Part shown: piece by piece, positions 36,155 through 45,337 of the stretch
How the letters are laid out: each line of letters opens with the position of its first letter
Position numbering within the stretch: position 1 is the stretch's first letter
Assembly: GCA_905233935.1 (NCBI GenBank)
Contig: CAJOFU010000003.1
Coordinates: forward strand, 1-64,000
Reading direction: 5' to 3'
Length of the DNA: 64,000 bases
Origin: Paludibacteraceae bacterium
GTDB taxonomy: Bacteria; Bacteroidota; Bacteroidia; Bacteroidales; Paludibacteraceae
Notes under the pieces: generated by a model
Databases searched by the model: none
What the model saw: the letters and a program-made list of their open reading frames with translations, nothing else
What the model was told of the DNA's origin: nothing
Made by a program: the position numbers and the translations under genes

Positions 36155-37420
36155 CTACAACTTCGGCTCGGGTATCTCTTGCCCTCGGCAGAAACGGTGA
36201 ACGATCTGTCGGTCATCGCCGATATAGATGAACCTCTCCAAGCGGTGCAGCAGGCTGTAGTTGTCGTGGTTAAGATCCTTGTCGTCAATCACTAATGCGT
36301 CGAACTCATACCCGGGCTCAAAGCTGCCTACCTTACCAAAGAACTGACCGGCAGACTTCGTGGCGATCCAGAAGATCTCCGGCAGGGTGAGGAACGCAAG
36401 GTTCTTGTCCTGGCAGTAACGCATCTTGCTCATTTGTACAGCATACACCATCATCTTGAATATACTCAAGTCATGACCGCCGCTGATGTCGCTGCCCAGA
36501 CCTACCGGTACTCCTTCGTTAAGGAACACGCGTATAGGTGCTATGCCGGAAGCTAAATTCAGGTTACTGGTCGGGCAATGAGCCACCATCACCTGCTTCT
36601 CGCGCATCAGTTCAAGTTCCTCACCGTCCGTCCATACGCAGTGCGCCATAATCGTCGGCGTTTCTCCGAATAGACCGTAACGGCGGTACGCATCGCCATA
36701 GTGCTTGCTCTCGGGCTCTAACTCCTGCACCCACGCTATCTCGCTGCGGTTTTCCGACAGGTGCGACTGTACGGGCAACTGATGTTTGCGAGCCAGATCG
36801 CCGCAGGCTTGCAGCAACTCGGGTGTACACGAGGGCACAAACCGCGGGGTGATGATCGGTTTGACGAGTGCATCCGGCTCTGCACAGTCGGCAATCAGTG
36901 TTTCGTTGTCACGGATAGCATCCTCGACCGTTTCTGTCAATGCATCCGGGCAGTTGCGGTTCATATCTACCTTGCCGACCATCGCACCCATTCCCGCTTC
37001 GTGGAACAGGTTCATCAGCAGGCGTGTGCTGTCGCGGTGTACGGTCGCAAACGCTACGGTGCGCATTGTGCCGAAACGCCACAGATCGCGCACAAATCGC
37101 CGATACATCCGTTCGGCATACTTCGTATCCGCATATTTGCTCTCCTCGGGGAAGGTGTAGTTCTGCAGCCATGGCAACAGTTCCAGATCCATAGCAATGC
37201 CTTGGTTTCTGTACTGCGGTGCATGTACGTGCATATCGTTCATGGCGGGGATTAGCAGTTTGTCGCCGAAGTCCGTCACCGGAACATCTTGAAGGGCATC
37301 GGGCAACTGCTCATACACGCCTGTCACCTTGCCGCCGTCAACGGCGATATAACCGTTCTCGACGACCTCAAACTGCGTGCGTTCTTTTGTGAAGAGAATG
37401 TGTGCTTTATAGATTTTCAT
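36155..37420 (-). CDS. guaD: Guanine deaminase (421 aa)
   Basis: Zinc amidohydrolase converting guanine to xanthine plus ammonia. Seen: metal ligands HVHAPQ at 64-69 with the guanine-deaminase-type PQY sequel, QSHLSEN, MAHCVWTDGEE and catalytic GLGSDISGG. The length fits. The start at 37420 opens MKIYKAHILFTKE; a tract of 7-base repeats lies just upstream. The metal-binding segments favour guanine deaminase over chlorohydrolase/cytosine deaminase relatives. Confidence 0.92.
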   Translation of the reverse strand: MKIYKAHILFTKERTQFEVVENGYIAVDGGKVTGVYEQLPDALQDVPVTDFGDKLLIPAMNDMHVHAPQYRNQGIAMDLELLPWLQNYTFPEESKYADTKYAERMYRRFVRDLWRFGTMRTVAFATVHRDSTRLLMNLFHEAGMGAMVGKVDMNRNCPDALTETVEDAIRDNETLIADCAEPDALVKPIITPRFVPSCTPELLQACGDLARKHQLPVQSHLSENRSEIAWVQELEPESKHYGDAYRRYGLFGETPTIMAHCVWTDGEELELMREKQVMVAHCPTSNLNLASGIAPIRVFLNEGVPVGLGSDISGGHDLSIFKMMVYAVQMSKMRYCQDKNLAFLTLPEIFWIATKSAGQFFGKVGSFEPGYEFDALVIDDKDLNHDNYSLLHRLERFIYIGDDRQIVHRFCRGQEIPEPKL

Positions 37421-37428
37421 GATATAAA

Positions 37429-37456
37429 ATTTTTGCCTTTCGATTTTTGCCTTTCG
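37429..37456. repeat. Seven-base-period repeat upstream of guaD
   Basis: ATTTTTG, CCTTTCG, ATTTTTG, CCTTTCG: a 14-base unit twice, in 7-base register, ending 8 bases before the guaD start codon. Confidence 0.8.
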
Positions 37457-37611
37457 GCTAAAGTATCCAATTCGCCTGCAAAGGTACTAAAAAAAAATGA
37501 CATTTGCAAATATTCGTGCAAAAACATAGGATTTTTTTAATTACCTCGCAAAACTTAGTTATAGAAAAACTTCTTCTTTTTTGTTTTTCAAAATGCAAAA
37601 ACGTACGCCGA

Positions 37612-37655
37612 TATCGGGTCATTATCGGGGTTTCATCGGTGTTTTGTCGGGTGCA
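37612..37655. repeat. Four 11-base repeats in a long intergenic region
   Basis: TCGG recurs every 11 bases (37614, 37625, 37636, 37647) within four units totalling 44 bases, next to the broken methylase gene. It matches in design the tract at 59589-59632. Confidence 0.7.
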
Positions 37656-37657
37656 TC

Positions 37658-37927
37658 CTAGACTTTAATCCCACCCAAAAGCCAATCACAAGCCAAGATC
37701 CTCCTAGTCTCTGAATTGATGTCATTGATTACAGCGGTTTTGATGTTGGTGTGCGTGCGTAACATATAGAAGAGCATAGCTCCTCCGCCCACAAAAGGCT
37801 CAATGTACGTCACATCTTTCCAATTCTCAAAATCAGCCGGAAGCTAAGCTTCTAATTGCTCAATGAGCTGTGTTTTGCCGCCAACCCACTTGATAAAAGG
37901 TTTGGCGACCGATTCGGTTAATTTCAT
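37658..37927 (-). pseudogene. Truncated D12-class DNA adenine methylase with in-frame stop
   Basis: Reading from the ATG at 37925-37927 gives the N-terminus of a Dam/D12 adenine methyltransferase: AKPFIKWVGGKTQLIEQL (SAM-binding GGK motif), then an in-frame TAG (37844-37846), then YIEPFVGGGAMLFYML (EPFVGGG motif) and AVINDIN. Homology fades after about 75 codons and a second TAG ends the frame at 37658. Functional enzymes need about 270 residues and the DPPY catalytic motif, which is absent. So it is a remnant with one nonsense mutation and loss of the last two thirds. A promoter (38263-38293) and a structured leader still precede it. Confidence 0.88.
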
Positions 37928-37968
37928 TAAATAGTATTTGGCTGTCTGCTACCTAATCCTATTCTGCT

Positions 37969-38137
37969 CTACGACCAAAAGAACGGCAAGTACACACAAA
38001 AAATGCGGGCAAACTTGCTCGCACTGTGGTCGTAGGAATAGCACCAATAGAAAGACAAGCCGCCCGCACAAATTGCGGGTTTGCTTTTGATCTTTCTAAT
38101 TTGCTTATTCTTTGAAATTTCCTACGTTTCAGTGCGA
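37969..38137 (-). ncRNA. Structured leader or small RNA with alternative pairings upstream of the methylase remnant
   Basis: On the minus-strand transcript arm 1 (38119-38137) pairs with arm 2 (38019-38038) as two 8-bp helices around a small internal loop. Between them a hairpin (38049-38097) carries AGAAAGA/TCTTTCT ends and a CCCGCA inner stem. Arm 2 also contains CTACGACCA, which pairs perfectly with TGGTCGTAG at 37969-37977, enclosing another small stem. The two pairings of arm 2 exclude each other. No open frame of note crosses it. I cannot match it to a named RNA family. Confidence 0.6.
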
Positions 38138-38245
38138 ATAGACAAATAGCAAACGCTAATTAATATAGTATGTTTACTCCGCCGCTGCGGATTTGTTATT
38201 TCTCTTTGTTATTGACAAATTATTCCGATTCAGTCGGGGATAATG

Positions 38246-38293
38246 CGATTCAAAATCGGTTACAAAGATACGTAAATATTTTGAAATATGCAA
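38246..38293 (-). promoter_or_regulatory. Promoter and 5' hairpin of the structured RNA/methylase remnant
   Basis: Minus-strand TTG (38291-38293), 20 bases, TATCTTTG (38263-38270). A 5-bp stem (38246-38258) lies at the expected start. The transcript would have about 330 bases before the methylase ATG. Confidence 0.8.
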
Positions 38294-38492
38294 GAGATTT
38301 TGAAATTTTCCTCAAAAATAGCGAATAAAAATGCTATTTGTCACGAATTAGAGGAATAGAAGCCGAATTGGCGGAAAAAATCAGCAGTGGGATACAGGTT
38401 GATTATTCATATTGAATATACGTTTTTTACGGATGATTAAAAATTGACCTGTTTTTCTAAAACAGAGATTAGGTAATTTGAAAAAAAAGTTG

Positions 38493-38500
38493 TACCTTTG
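38493..38500 (+). promoter_or_regulatory. Probable -7 element of the TonB receptor operon
   Basis: TACCTTTG lies 30 bases before the ATG. At the standard 20-base distance upstream the sequence is TAG instead of TTG, so the -33 element is degenerate. Confidence 0.55.
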
Positions 38501-38530
38501 CACGGTTTTTGTCTTTTATAAATTATTTGT

Positions 38531-41275
38531 ATGAAGAAACTTTACATACTAACGACATTTATTGTATTTCAATTAACTGTATTTGCGGAGCCTATTCGTG
38601 GCGTAATAACCGACGGATTCACCCGTGAACCATTGATAGGCGTAACCGTACTGAACATGGACGATCAGTCGGGTACAGTGACGGATTTAGACGGACGTTT
38701 TGAGTTGCAGGTCAGCTCGACGCCCGTTCGTTTGCGTTTTTCATACGTGGGCTACCAGACTGAGGAGCGCGTAATCAAGCATGCCGACAAGGATTTTCAC
38801 CTGCTTATGCAGGCGAACAACGAGGTGCTGGATGAGCTGGTAGTAACCGCCGGTCGATTTGAACAGCGCATCACGGATGTGACGGTGTCGATGGATGTGA
38901 TGAAGTCGAGTTTTCTGCGCAGTCAGGCACCGACCGATCTGTCGGCAAGTCTGCAAACACTGCCGGGCGTAGAGATCATCGACAAGCAGCCGAGCATCCG
39001 TGGCGGTGGCGGCTGGACGTATAGTGTAGGTTCGCGCGTACAGGTGCTGATGGACGAGATGACAATCCTCAACCCGAAGACCGGCGAGATCAACTGGAAC
39101 AACATCCCGATGGAGAACGTAGAGCAGGTGGAGGTGGTGAAAGGCGCCTCGTCGGTGCTGTACGGTTCGTCGGCATTGAACGGCGTAATCAACGTGCGCA
39201 CCAAGCGTCCGGGACTGACGCCGGAGACGAAGATCTCGGGCTACGTGGGCATATACGACAACTACAAGGACTACAAGTACACGGGCGCACGTCTGCCTTT
39301 ATACTACGGAGCTGAGGCTTCGCACGCTCGCCGCTTGGGGAACTTCGACTTGTCGGGTGCTATCAGCGGATTCAAGGACGAAGGTTACAAGGAGCAAAGC
39401 TACAATGACCGCGTGCGTCTGAGCGGTCGTATGACCTGGCACAAGCCTATGCCGGCGGAGAAGTACATGAGCATGGGTGTGAACATGAACTACGTGGCGA
39501 ACCAATACGGCGACTTCTTTATCTGGCGCAGTCCGAAGGATCCTATTCATCCCTCGCCGCTGACGAACATGGGCAGGAAGGAGCATAACTTCAATATCGA
39601 CCCGTTCTTCAACTACGACGATACGGAGCGCGGTATATCGCACAAGCTGCGTACGCGGTTCTATCTGACGTCGGACAATCTGACCACTCCATCGGCAATC
39701 ATCAGCACAGAGGATCTGCTCAAATGGGGTGTGACAAGTTTCGATTTAGGGAAAATAAAAGGTTACTACGACCAGATCACCGGTTACACGAATGCAGGTG
39801 TGGCGCTGAAGGATGCGCTGCTGGTGACGTTTAAGGACGTAGCTATACCTGTTATGCAGGAGCATTGGCTGGACGCCGTGAAAGCCGGTATAGACCTTGT
39901 GCAGAACGGTCTGGGTTATACAGGTACGGTAGCCGAGATGCAGGATGCTGTAGCGTACGCAATGAATCTGCTTGCTAACAACGACCCGACCCGACCTGAA
40001 CTGACGTACAATGCGTACGTCGATTACCAGTTCGCCAAGCAATGGCAGTCGGGTGTGCGACTGACAACAGGTGTCAACTGGAACCACATTACGAACACGG
40101 CGAACATCACCGGCACACACCATACGGACAACCTCGCGGCATACATCCAGTACGACCACCGTATTGCGAACCGGTTGTCGCTGAGTGCAGGTATGCGTCT
40201 GGAATACTACCGTATGGATGACCAATACAAGGAAGCGAACATCCAGATAGGCAACTGGCTTTGCCCGGTACGTCCGGTGTTCCGCGCCGGTCTGAACTGG
40301 GAGATATACAAGGCAGGATTCCTGCGTGCCAGTTTCGGTCAGGGTTACCGTAACCCGTCGATCACCGAGAAGTTCGCAAGAAAGGATATAGGCGGCGTTG
40401 GCGTTTATCCGAACCACAAGATCTTGCCGGAGTCGGGCTTTAACGCCGAGCTCGGTTACAAGCAACTGTACAAGTTCGGACCTGTATCGGGTTCGATTGA
40501 CGTGGCTGGGTTCTATACGGAGTACAGGAACATGATCGAGTACCAGTTCGGACTGTTCCGCAACTCAGACTACTCGATGATCAACTCCATCAACGACGTG
40601 ATCAGCGAGGCGCAGACGATGATTGACGAGATCAAAGCAACCAAATCGCTCAGCGGTGCGGGTATAGGCATCGGTGCGCAGTTTGTGAACGTAAGCCACG
40701 CACGTATCTACGGCGCGGAGGTGAGCACGATAGGTAAGGTGGATATCAAGCAAGATATGGGATTGCATTATACTATCGGTTACACGTTCACCGAGCCGGA
40801 AGATATGGATAACGACAAGCGCATCGAGGAGGAGAAAGAATACACCGACCCTCTGCAGATGAAGAACAAATCCAACGACTCGAAATACCTCAAGTACAGG
40901 AACAAACACTCTTTCAAGGCATCGATCGACTACAACTACAAGTGGCTGTCATTGGGTGTGAACATGGCATACAGGAGCAAGATCCTGGCTGTGGACTATA
41001 TCATGGTTGACGAGCGCGAGAAAGAAGAGATGGATCTGATGGATTATGCCCGCCGGTTCATCTTCGGCTACGAGGGTGGCGAAGATCTGCACAGTTACTG
41101 GATGAGCCACAACAACGGCGTATTCACGATGGATCTGCGCTGTGCAGCAAAATTCAACGAGCATATCGAGTTGCAGTTCATGGTCAACAACCTGCTGAAC
41201 ACGGAATACAGTTTCCGCCCGATGGCACTGGCTCAGCCAAGAACGTATGTTTGCAGGCTGAATATCAGTTTGTAG
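38531..41275 (+). CDS. TonB-dependent outer membrane receptor (914 aa)
   Basis: Signal peptide 1-19 (ends VFA). About 20-105 is a carboxypeptidase-regulatory-like domain (GVITDGFTREPLIGVTV...SGTVTDLDG) typical of Bacteroidetes receptors; about 110-230 is the plug (DELVVTAGRFEQ, VEVVKGASSVLYGSSALNGVIN); then a 22-strand-type barrel with a TonB-receptor C-terminus (RTYVCRLNISL). There is no SusD partner, so it is not a standard starch-utilisation pair; a metal-chelate, haem or cofactor substrate is possible but not shown. It leads an operon of three secreted proteins, joined to the next gene by a 42-base heptad tract. Confidence 0.93.
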   Translation: MKKLYILTTFIVFQLTVFAEPIRGVITDGFTREPLIGVTVLNMDDQSGTVTDLDGRFELQVSSTPVRLRFSYVGYQTEERVIKHADKDFHLLMQANNEVLDELVVTAGRFEQRITDVTVSMDVMKSSFLRSQAPTDLSASLQTLPGVEIIDKQPSIRGGGGWTYSVGSRVQVLMDEMTILNPKTGEINWNNIPMENVEQVEVVKGASSVLYGSSALNGVINVRTKRPGLTPETKISGYVGIYDNYKDYKYTGARLPLYYGAEASHARRLGNFDLSGAISGFKDEGYKEQSYNDRVRLSGRMTWHKPMPAEKYMSMGVNMNYVANQYGDFFIWRSPKDPIHPSPLTNMGRKEHNFNIDPFFNYDDTERGISHKLRTRFYLTSDNLTTPSAIISTEDLLKWGVTSFDLGKIKGYYDQITGYTNAGVALKDALLVTFKDVAIPVMQEHWLDAVKAGIDLVQNGLGYTGTVAEMQDAVAYAMNLLANNDPTRPELTYNAYVDYQFAKQWQSGVRLTTGVNWNHITNTANITGTHHTDNLAAYIQYDHRIANRLSLSAGMRLEYYRMDDQYKEANIQIGNWLCPVRPVFRAGLNWEIYKAGFLRASFGQGYRNPSITEKFARKDIGGVGVYPNHKILPESGFNAELGYKQLYKFGPVSGSIDVAGFYTEYRNMIEYQFGLFRNSDYSMINSINDVISEAQTMIDEIKATKSLSGAGIGIGAQFVNVSHARIYGAEVSTIGKVDIKQDMGLHYTIGYTFTEPEDMDNDKRIEEEKEYTDPLQMKNKSNDSKYLKYRNKHSFKASIDYNYKWLSLGVNMAYRSKILAVDYIMVDEREKEEMDLMDYARRFIFGYEGGEDLHSYWMSHNNGVFTMDLRCAAKFNEHIELQFMVNNLLNTEYSFRPMALAQPRTYVCRLNISL

Positions 41276-41315
41276 TTTAAAGTTGAGAGTTGAAAGTTGA
41301 GAGTTTAGAGAAATG
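41274..41315. repeat. Six 7-base repeats forming the TonB receptor/next gene junction
   Basis: AGTTTAA, AGTTGAG, AGTTGAA, AGTTGAG, AGTTTAG, AGAAATG: 42 bases running from inside the receptor stop codon to the end of the next ATG. Confidence 0.95.
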
Positions 41316-43784
41316 AAGAAGATTTTTACGATTATTAGTATATTGGTGTCGATGAGTGTGTCGGCGGTAACGGTAAGTGACGTAGCCGGTACGTTCAAGG
41401 GAACGCTCAAGATAGATGACGAAAAGTACCCCGACGAGAAGATCTATATCCTGCCGGGCACGGAAAGTGACAAAATTACCTTTGTGTTGCCGAACTTCAA
41501 GTTCAACGGTGCTCCGTTAGGCGATATTGTGCTGGTGAATGTACCGATGAGCAGTACGGGTCAGTTGACAATCAGCGAGAGCACGCTGTATATCCAGGTG
41601 CTTAGAACCCGTGCCACTATATCATCGACCGGTTCAACGCTTTCCGGTTCGTCGGCACAAATAGGTTTGTCGATCTCCGTAGCATCGGTACCGATGCCTA
41701 TACCGGTGACATTCACCGGCAGCAAAGTGACGAGTGACAATTACGCCATCACGAATGGCGGTTTTGAGGGCAACTGGTCGAACAACGAGCCGCAGGGTTG
41801 GCACTCGTTTGCCAGTGCTACAGGCGATTATGCCTCGTTCGTGACGAGTAATACAGGTCAGTTTACTCAGCAAACAGATGTTCGTCCGGGCTCAACAGGC
41901 TCGCATAGCGCATGCATACAATCCAAGTCAACCTTAGGCGTCAAAGCCAACGGCAACTGCACCAACGGTCGCATCAATGCCGGCTCGATGAGCGCAACGG
42001 ACGCAAGCGGTAACTATGCTTTTTCCGATCCGGGCAGTAGCAGTTATAATACGCCGTTTGTAGGTTGTCCTGACTCGTTGGTATTTTGGGCAAAGTATAT
42101 TCCCGGCGGCGGCAGTGTAACCGATGCGAGCAACAAGGCGCGTGCGCATGCTACCCTACTGACCGATGCGCGGTATCAGGATCCCGAAGTGGATGACTAT
42201 TCCTCGGTGAAGATTGCCGAGGCAACATCCAACTACTCCGCTACGTCAGACAAGGGATGGCAGCGAATAGCTGTGCCGTTTGTATATACCAACGTCGATC
42301 CGTCAAAGATGGCGTATATGCTACTTACCTTCACAACGAACCAGACTCCGGGCGGTGGCAACTCGACCAAGAAAAGTCCCGATAACGTATATCTGGATGA
42401 CGCAGAGATGGTGTATAACCACTCGCTTCAATCCTTTACGCTGGACGGCACGCCGGTGTATTTCCATAACGGCAAAGCTGAGACCTCGCTGTTATTCAGC
42501 GACAGCGAATATACGTTTGCAGCGACGGGTGACGGCAAGGCATCCAAGACGATTATCGGCTACGATGCGGCGAACAGTCAGGTGCACGTATATGTAGTAG
42601 CCGACAACTATTCGCAGGCGGGTGCGTACAAACTATATACCTTGCAAATGGCTGAGCCGGTTCTTAACACGGAATATGCTTACAATGCGACTATCTGCCA
42701 AGGCGAGCCGTACTATGACGAGTTATTCCAGAACCTGACGGAATCAGGCGAATACACAAAGGTTATTCCGAACACCCAAGGCGGTGACTCGATCATCACG
42801 CTCACACTGACCGTTTTGCCCGCATATCTATTCCCAACAGATGCAACGATCCGTATGGACGAAACCTACGAGTGGCGTGACAGGACGTTCGCCAACCTCA
42901 CTCCGGGTGTATATACAGAAAAGGATGAGCTGAAGACTGCAAAGGGTTGCGACTCCATCTTCGTTCTGAATCTGACCGTGGAGGCTATAGCCTACGCGTT
43001 TGAGGAAGAGATAAATGCATGTCAGAACGAAGAGACCCGTTGGCGCGAAAAGGTTCTGCCAACAGCGCAAAGCGGCGTGTTCATCCTCTATGACTCTCTG
43101 AAAACAATATACGGAGCAGACTCGATCTACTCGCTGCAACTGACCGTTTCGCCGACATACGTCATGGAGGAGAGCATGCGCCAGTATGAGGTGGATATTA
43201 CGTGGCGCAGTCAGGAGATCAAGGATCTTGAACCATCTGACGAGCCGTATATCTACTACGACAGCCTTGTTACTGTTGCAGGGTGTGACTCGGTCTATGT
43301 ATTGAAACTGTATGTTTCCGCAACGCCTATTACGTACGGCTCGTACGAGGTCGTACTGTGCGAGGGTGAAGACATCGAGTACGAGGGCACTCTATATGAC
43401 GAGTCGTTTGAGGGCGATATACTGCTGGCTGAGCAGAACATTTACGACGGAGACTCGATTGTTCATCTGGTAGTCACAGTTTACCCGACGTACATGGTTG
43501 ACGATTCGCTGACAATGGTTGAGGGCGAAACGCAAAGTTGGGGAGGCTGGAACCTGAGCACACTCCCACCGGGGGAGATGGAGTTGATGGCTACTGAATA
43601 CACCATCAATGATTGCGATTCAACGATTGTGCTACACCTGACGATTCTGCCGCTTGAGTCAGGCGTAAGCAACACAACAGGCAACCAACCTAAACAGCGC
43701 GTACAGAAACGCCTGATAGACGGACAACTGTATATCATCAAGCAGAATGAACAGTACGACATCTTGGGCAAGAAAGTTAAATAA
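41313..43784 (+). CDS. Secreted protein: calycin-like and carbohydrate-metabolism-type domains plus GCDS repeats (823 aa)
   Basis: Signal peptide 1-18 (ends SVSA). About 22-135 looks like a calycin-type beta barrel (VAGTFKGTLKI...LPNFKFNGAPLGDIVLVNVPM). About 145-375 resembles the putative carbohydrate-metabolism (PCMD) jelly-roll (NGGFEGNWSNNEPQGWHSF...VYLDDAEMVY). From about 450 follow five to six repeats of about 75 residues, each ending in a GCDSI.L.LTV-like strand. The tail RLIDGQLYIIKQNEQYDILG is the compact sorting motif. Its first 400 residues are paralogous to the next gene. Likely surface-exposed; ligand unknown. Domain names are from memory of family patterns. Confidence 0.82.
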   Translation: MKKIFTIISILVSMSVSAVTVSDVAGTFKGTLKIDDEKYPDEKIYILPGTESDKITFVLPNFKFNGAPLGDIVLVNVPMSSTGQLTISESTLYIQVLRTRATISSTGSTLSGSSAQIGLSISVASVPMPIPVTFTGSKVTSDNYAITNGGFEGNWSNNEPQGWHSFASATGDYASFVTSNTGQFTQQTDVRPGSTGSHSACIQSKSTLGVKANGNCTNGRINAGSMSATDASGNYAFSDPGSSSYNTPFVGCPDSLVFWAKYIPGGGSVTDASNKARAHATLLTDARYQDPEVDDYSSVKIAEATSNYSATSDKGWQRIAVPFVYTNVDPSKMAYMLLTFTTNQTPGGGNSTKKSPDNVYLDDAEMVYNHSLQSFTLDGTPVYFHNGKAETSLLFSDSEYTFAATGDGKASKTIIGYDAANSQVHVYVVADNYSQAGAYKLYTLQMAEPVLNTEYAYNATICQGEPYYDELFQNLTESGEYTKVIPNTQGGDSIITLTLTVLPAYLFPTDATIRMDETYEWRDRTFANLTPGVYTEKDELKTAKGCDSIFVLNLTVEAIAYAFEEEINACQNEETRWREKVLPTAQSGVFILYDSLKTIYGADSIYSLQLTVSPTYVMEESMRQYEVDITWRSQEIKDLEPSDEPYIYYDSLVTVAGCDSVYVLKLYVSATPITYGSYEVVLCEGEDIEYEGTLYDESFEGDILLAEQNIYDGDSIVHLVVTVYPTYMVDDSLTMVEGETQSWGGWNLSTLPPGEMELMATEYTINDCDSTIVLHLTILPLESGVSNTTGNQPKQRVQKRLIDGQLYIIKQNEQYDILGKKVK

Positions 43785-43819
43785 CCAAAACAAACATAAA
43801 CAAAAAACATAACAAAACA

Positions 43820-45337
43820 ATGAAAAAACTTTTTACAATGATTATCGCCGGACTGATGGTTTCGGCACAAGTATTTGCGGTAACACCGAAAGATGTATGT
43901 GGTCAATTTTCGGGAGATCTATGGATCGACTGGGATCAGTATCCTAATCGTAGCATCTACCTGCTCCCCGGCACGACAGACAACACGCTCACTTTCGTGT
44001 TGCCGGATTTCACGTTCGGTAACGGCAAGTTGGGTAATATTGTATTGCCGAACATTTCCATGGATGCCAACGGCAAACTGACCTTGGAAGAAACGACAAT
44101 TTGGCTGGATTCGATTCGCCTGCGTGCATCAATCAAGATGCTTAACAACTATGAGGACGAAGGCGAGATCTACAACTCTATTGTTTCCAATACCGCAGCT
44201 CAGGTAACGCTTGAGATTGCTGAGCCGCAGACACTGCCTATGCCTATCATTGTTGTATTTAACGGCAACGCTGTACGCAACAACAATTATGCGCTCAACA
44301 ATGGCGGATTCGAGGGAGCTTGGACGAACAACGAGCCGCAAGGCTGGCACTCGTTCGGTAGTGCGGATGGTCTTATGGCAAGTTTCGTGACAGCTAACAC
44401 CTACCAGTTTATTCAATCAAACGAGGTTCGTCCGGGTTCGAAAGGTACGAACAGTGCATTGCTGTCGTCGAATATTATATTTGGTGTTAAAGCTAACGGC
44501 AACTGCACCAACGGTCGTATCAATGCCGGTTCGATGACTGCCGATGACCCGGCAAACAACTATAATTACTCAGATCCCGAAAGTACGGACTTCAACACGC
44601 CGTTCAACGGTCGTCCGGACTCTATCGTGTTCTGGACGAAATATCTGCCTGCTGACCGTGACGCAGCCAACGCAGTAAACAAGGCTCGTCTGAATGCAGT
44701 GATTACCACCAATGCCCGCTATCAGGATCCGGAAGCAACAGATTATTCGGCTGTAAAAATCGGTAATGCGGAAATCAACTATTCCGCTACTTCCGATATG
44801 AGTTGGCAACGCCTGGCTGTACCGTTTGAGTACGTGGCTGCAAACAAAGACGAAAAACCTGCCTATATTCTAACCACCTTCACAACGAACATGACTCCGG
44901 GTGGCGGCTCGTCGCATGATAAAGTATTAGACTCTGTATATATTGACGATGTTGAGCTTGTTTACAACAACCAATTGAAGGCATTTACAATGGACGGCGT
45001 GGCTCTCACGTTCGCTAACAATGAAGCCACAGTAAGCAGCAGCTACTGTGACGACTGCGTGAAGTTCGGCGCAACAAGTAACGGTGCTGCTGCAAAGGCA
45101 TTCATCGCCTTTGATGCTACACTTAAGTGCATTCATGTATATGTCATCGCCGACGACTTCGCTCAGACAGGTGAATATAACATCTACCGCGTGAACTTCG
45201 CCGATACCGGTGAGCAATCCGGCGTAGAGGATGTCGTATCTAACGGTGCCCGCATCCAGAAAGTCATCATTGACGGTCAACTGTACATCCGCAACGGTGA
45301 TGAGATATTTGATATATTTGGAAATCGCGCAAAATAG
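43820..45337 (+). CDS. Secreted paralogue: calycin-like and carbohydrate-metabolism-type domains (505 aa)
   Basis: Signal peptide 1-18 (ends VFA). It shares the order and many words of the preceding protein (LPDFTFGNGKLGNIVLPNISM, NGGFEGAWTNNEPQGWHSF, VKANGNCTNGRINAGSM) but lacks the GCDS repeats. The tail VIIDGQLYIRNGDEIFDIFG is the compact sorting motif. Probably a tandem duplicate of the upstream gene, 35 bases away. Downstream, the TAG stop shares its last base with the GTG start of the next gene, so the two are tightly coupled. Function unknown; the operon with a TonB receptor suggests surface capture of a nutrient. Confidence 0.82.
   Translation: MKKLFTMIIAGLMVSAQVFAVTPKDVCGQFSGDLWIDWDQYPNRSIYLLPGTTDNTLTFVLPDFTFGNGKLGNIVLPNISMDANGKLTLEETTIWLDSIRLRASIKMLNNYEDEGEIYNSIVSNTAAQVTLEIAEPQTLPMPIIVVFNGNAVRNNNYALNNGGFEGAWTNNEPQGWHSFGSADGLMASFVTANTYQFIQSNEVRPGSKGTNSALLSSNIIFGVKANGNCTNGRINAGSMTADDPANNYNYSDPESTDFNTPFNGRPDSIVFWTKYLPADRDAANAVNKARLNAVITTNARYQDPEATDYSAVKIGNAEINYSATSDMSWQRLAVPFEYVAANKDEKPAYILTTFTTNMTPGGGSSHDKVLDSVYIDDVELVYNNQLKAFTMDGVALTFANNEATVSSSYCDDCVKFGATSNGAAAKAFIAFDATLKCIHVYVIADDFAQTGEYNIYRVNFADTGEQSGVEDVVSNGARIQKVIIDGQLYIRNGDEIFDIFGNRAK

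Noticed and set aside
37969..38137. Retron-type msr/msd RNA
   Set aside because: Inverted end repeats are suggestive, but no reverse transcriptase gene follows, only a methylase remnant.
37420..38530. Insertion sequence remnant
   Set aside because: No transposase fragment, terminal inverted repeats or target duplication could be found around the broken methylase.
40949..41410. 153-codon minus-strand frame with LNSQLSTLNF repeats
   Set aside because: Antisense to the end of the TonB receptor and to the heptad tract; the repeats are translations of the tract.
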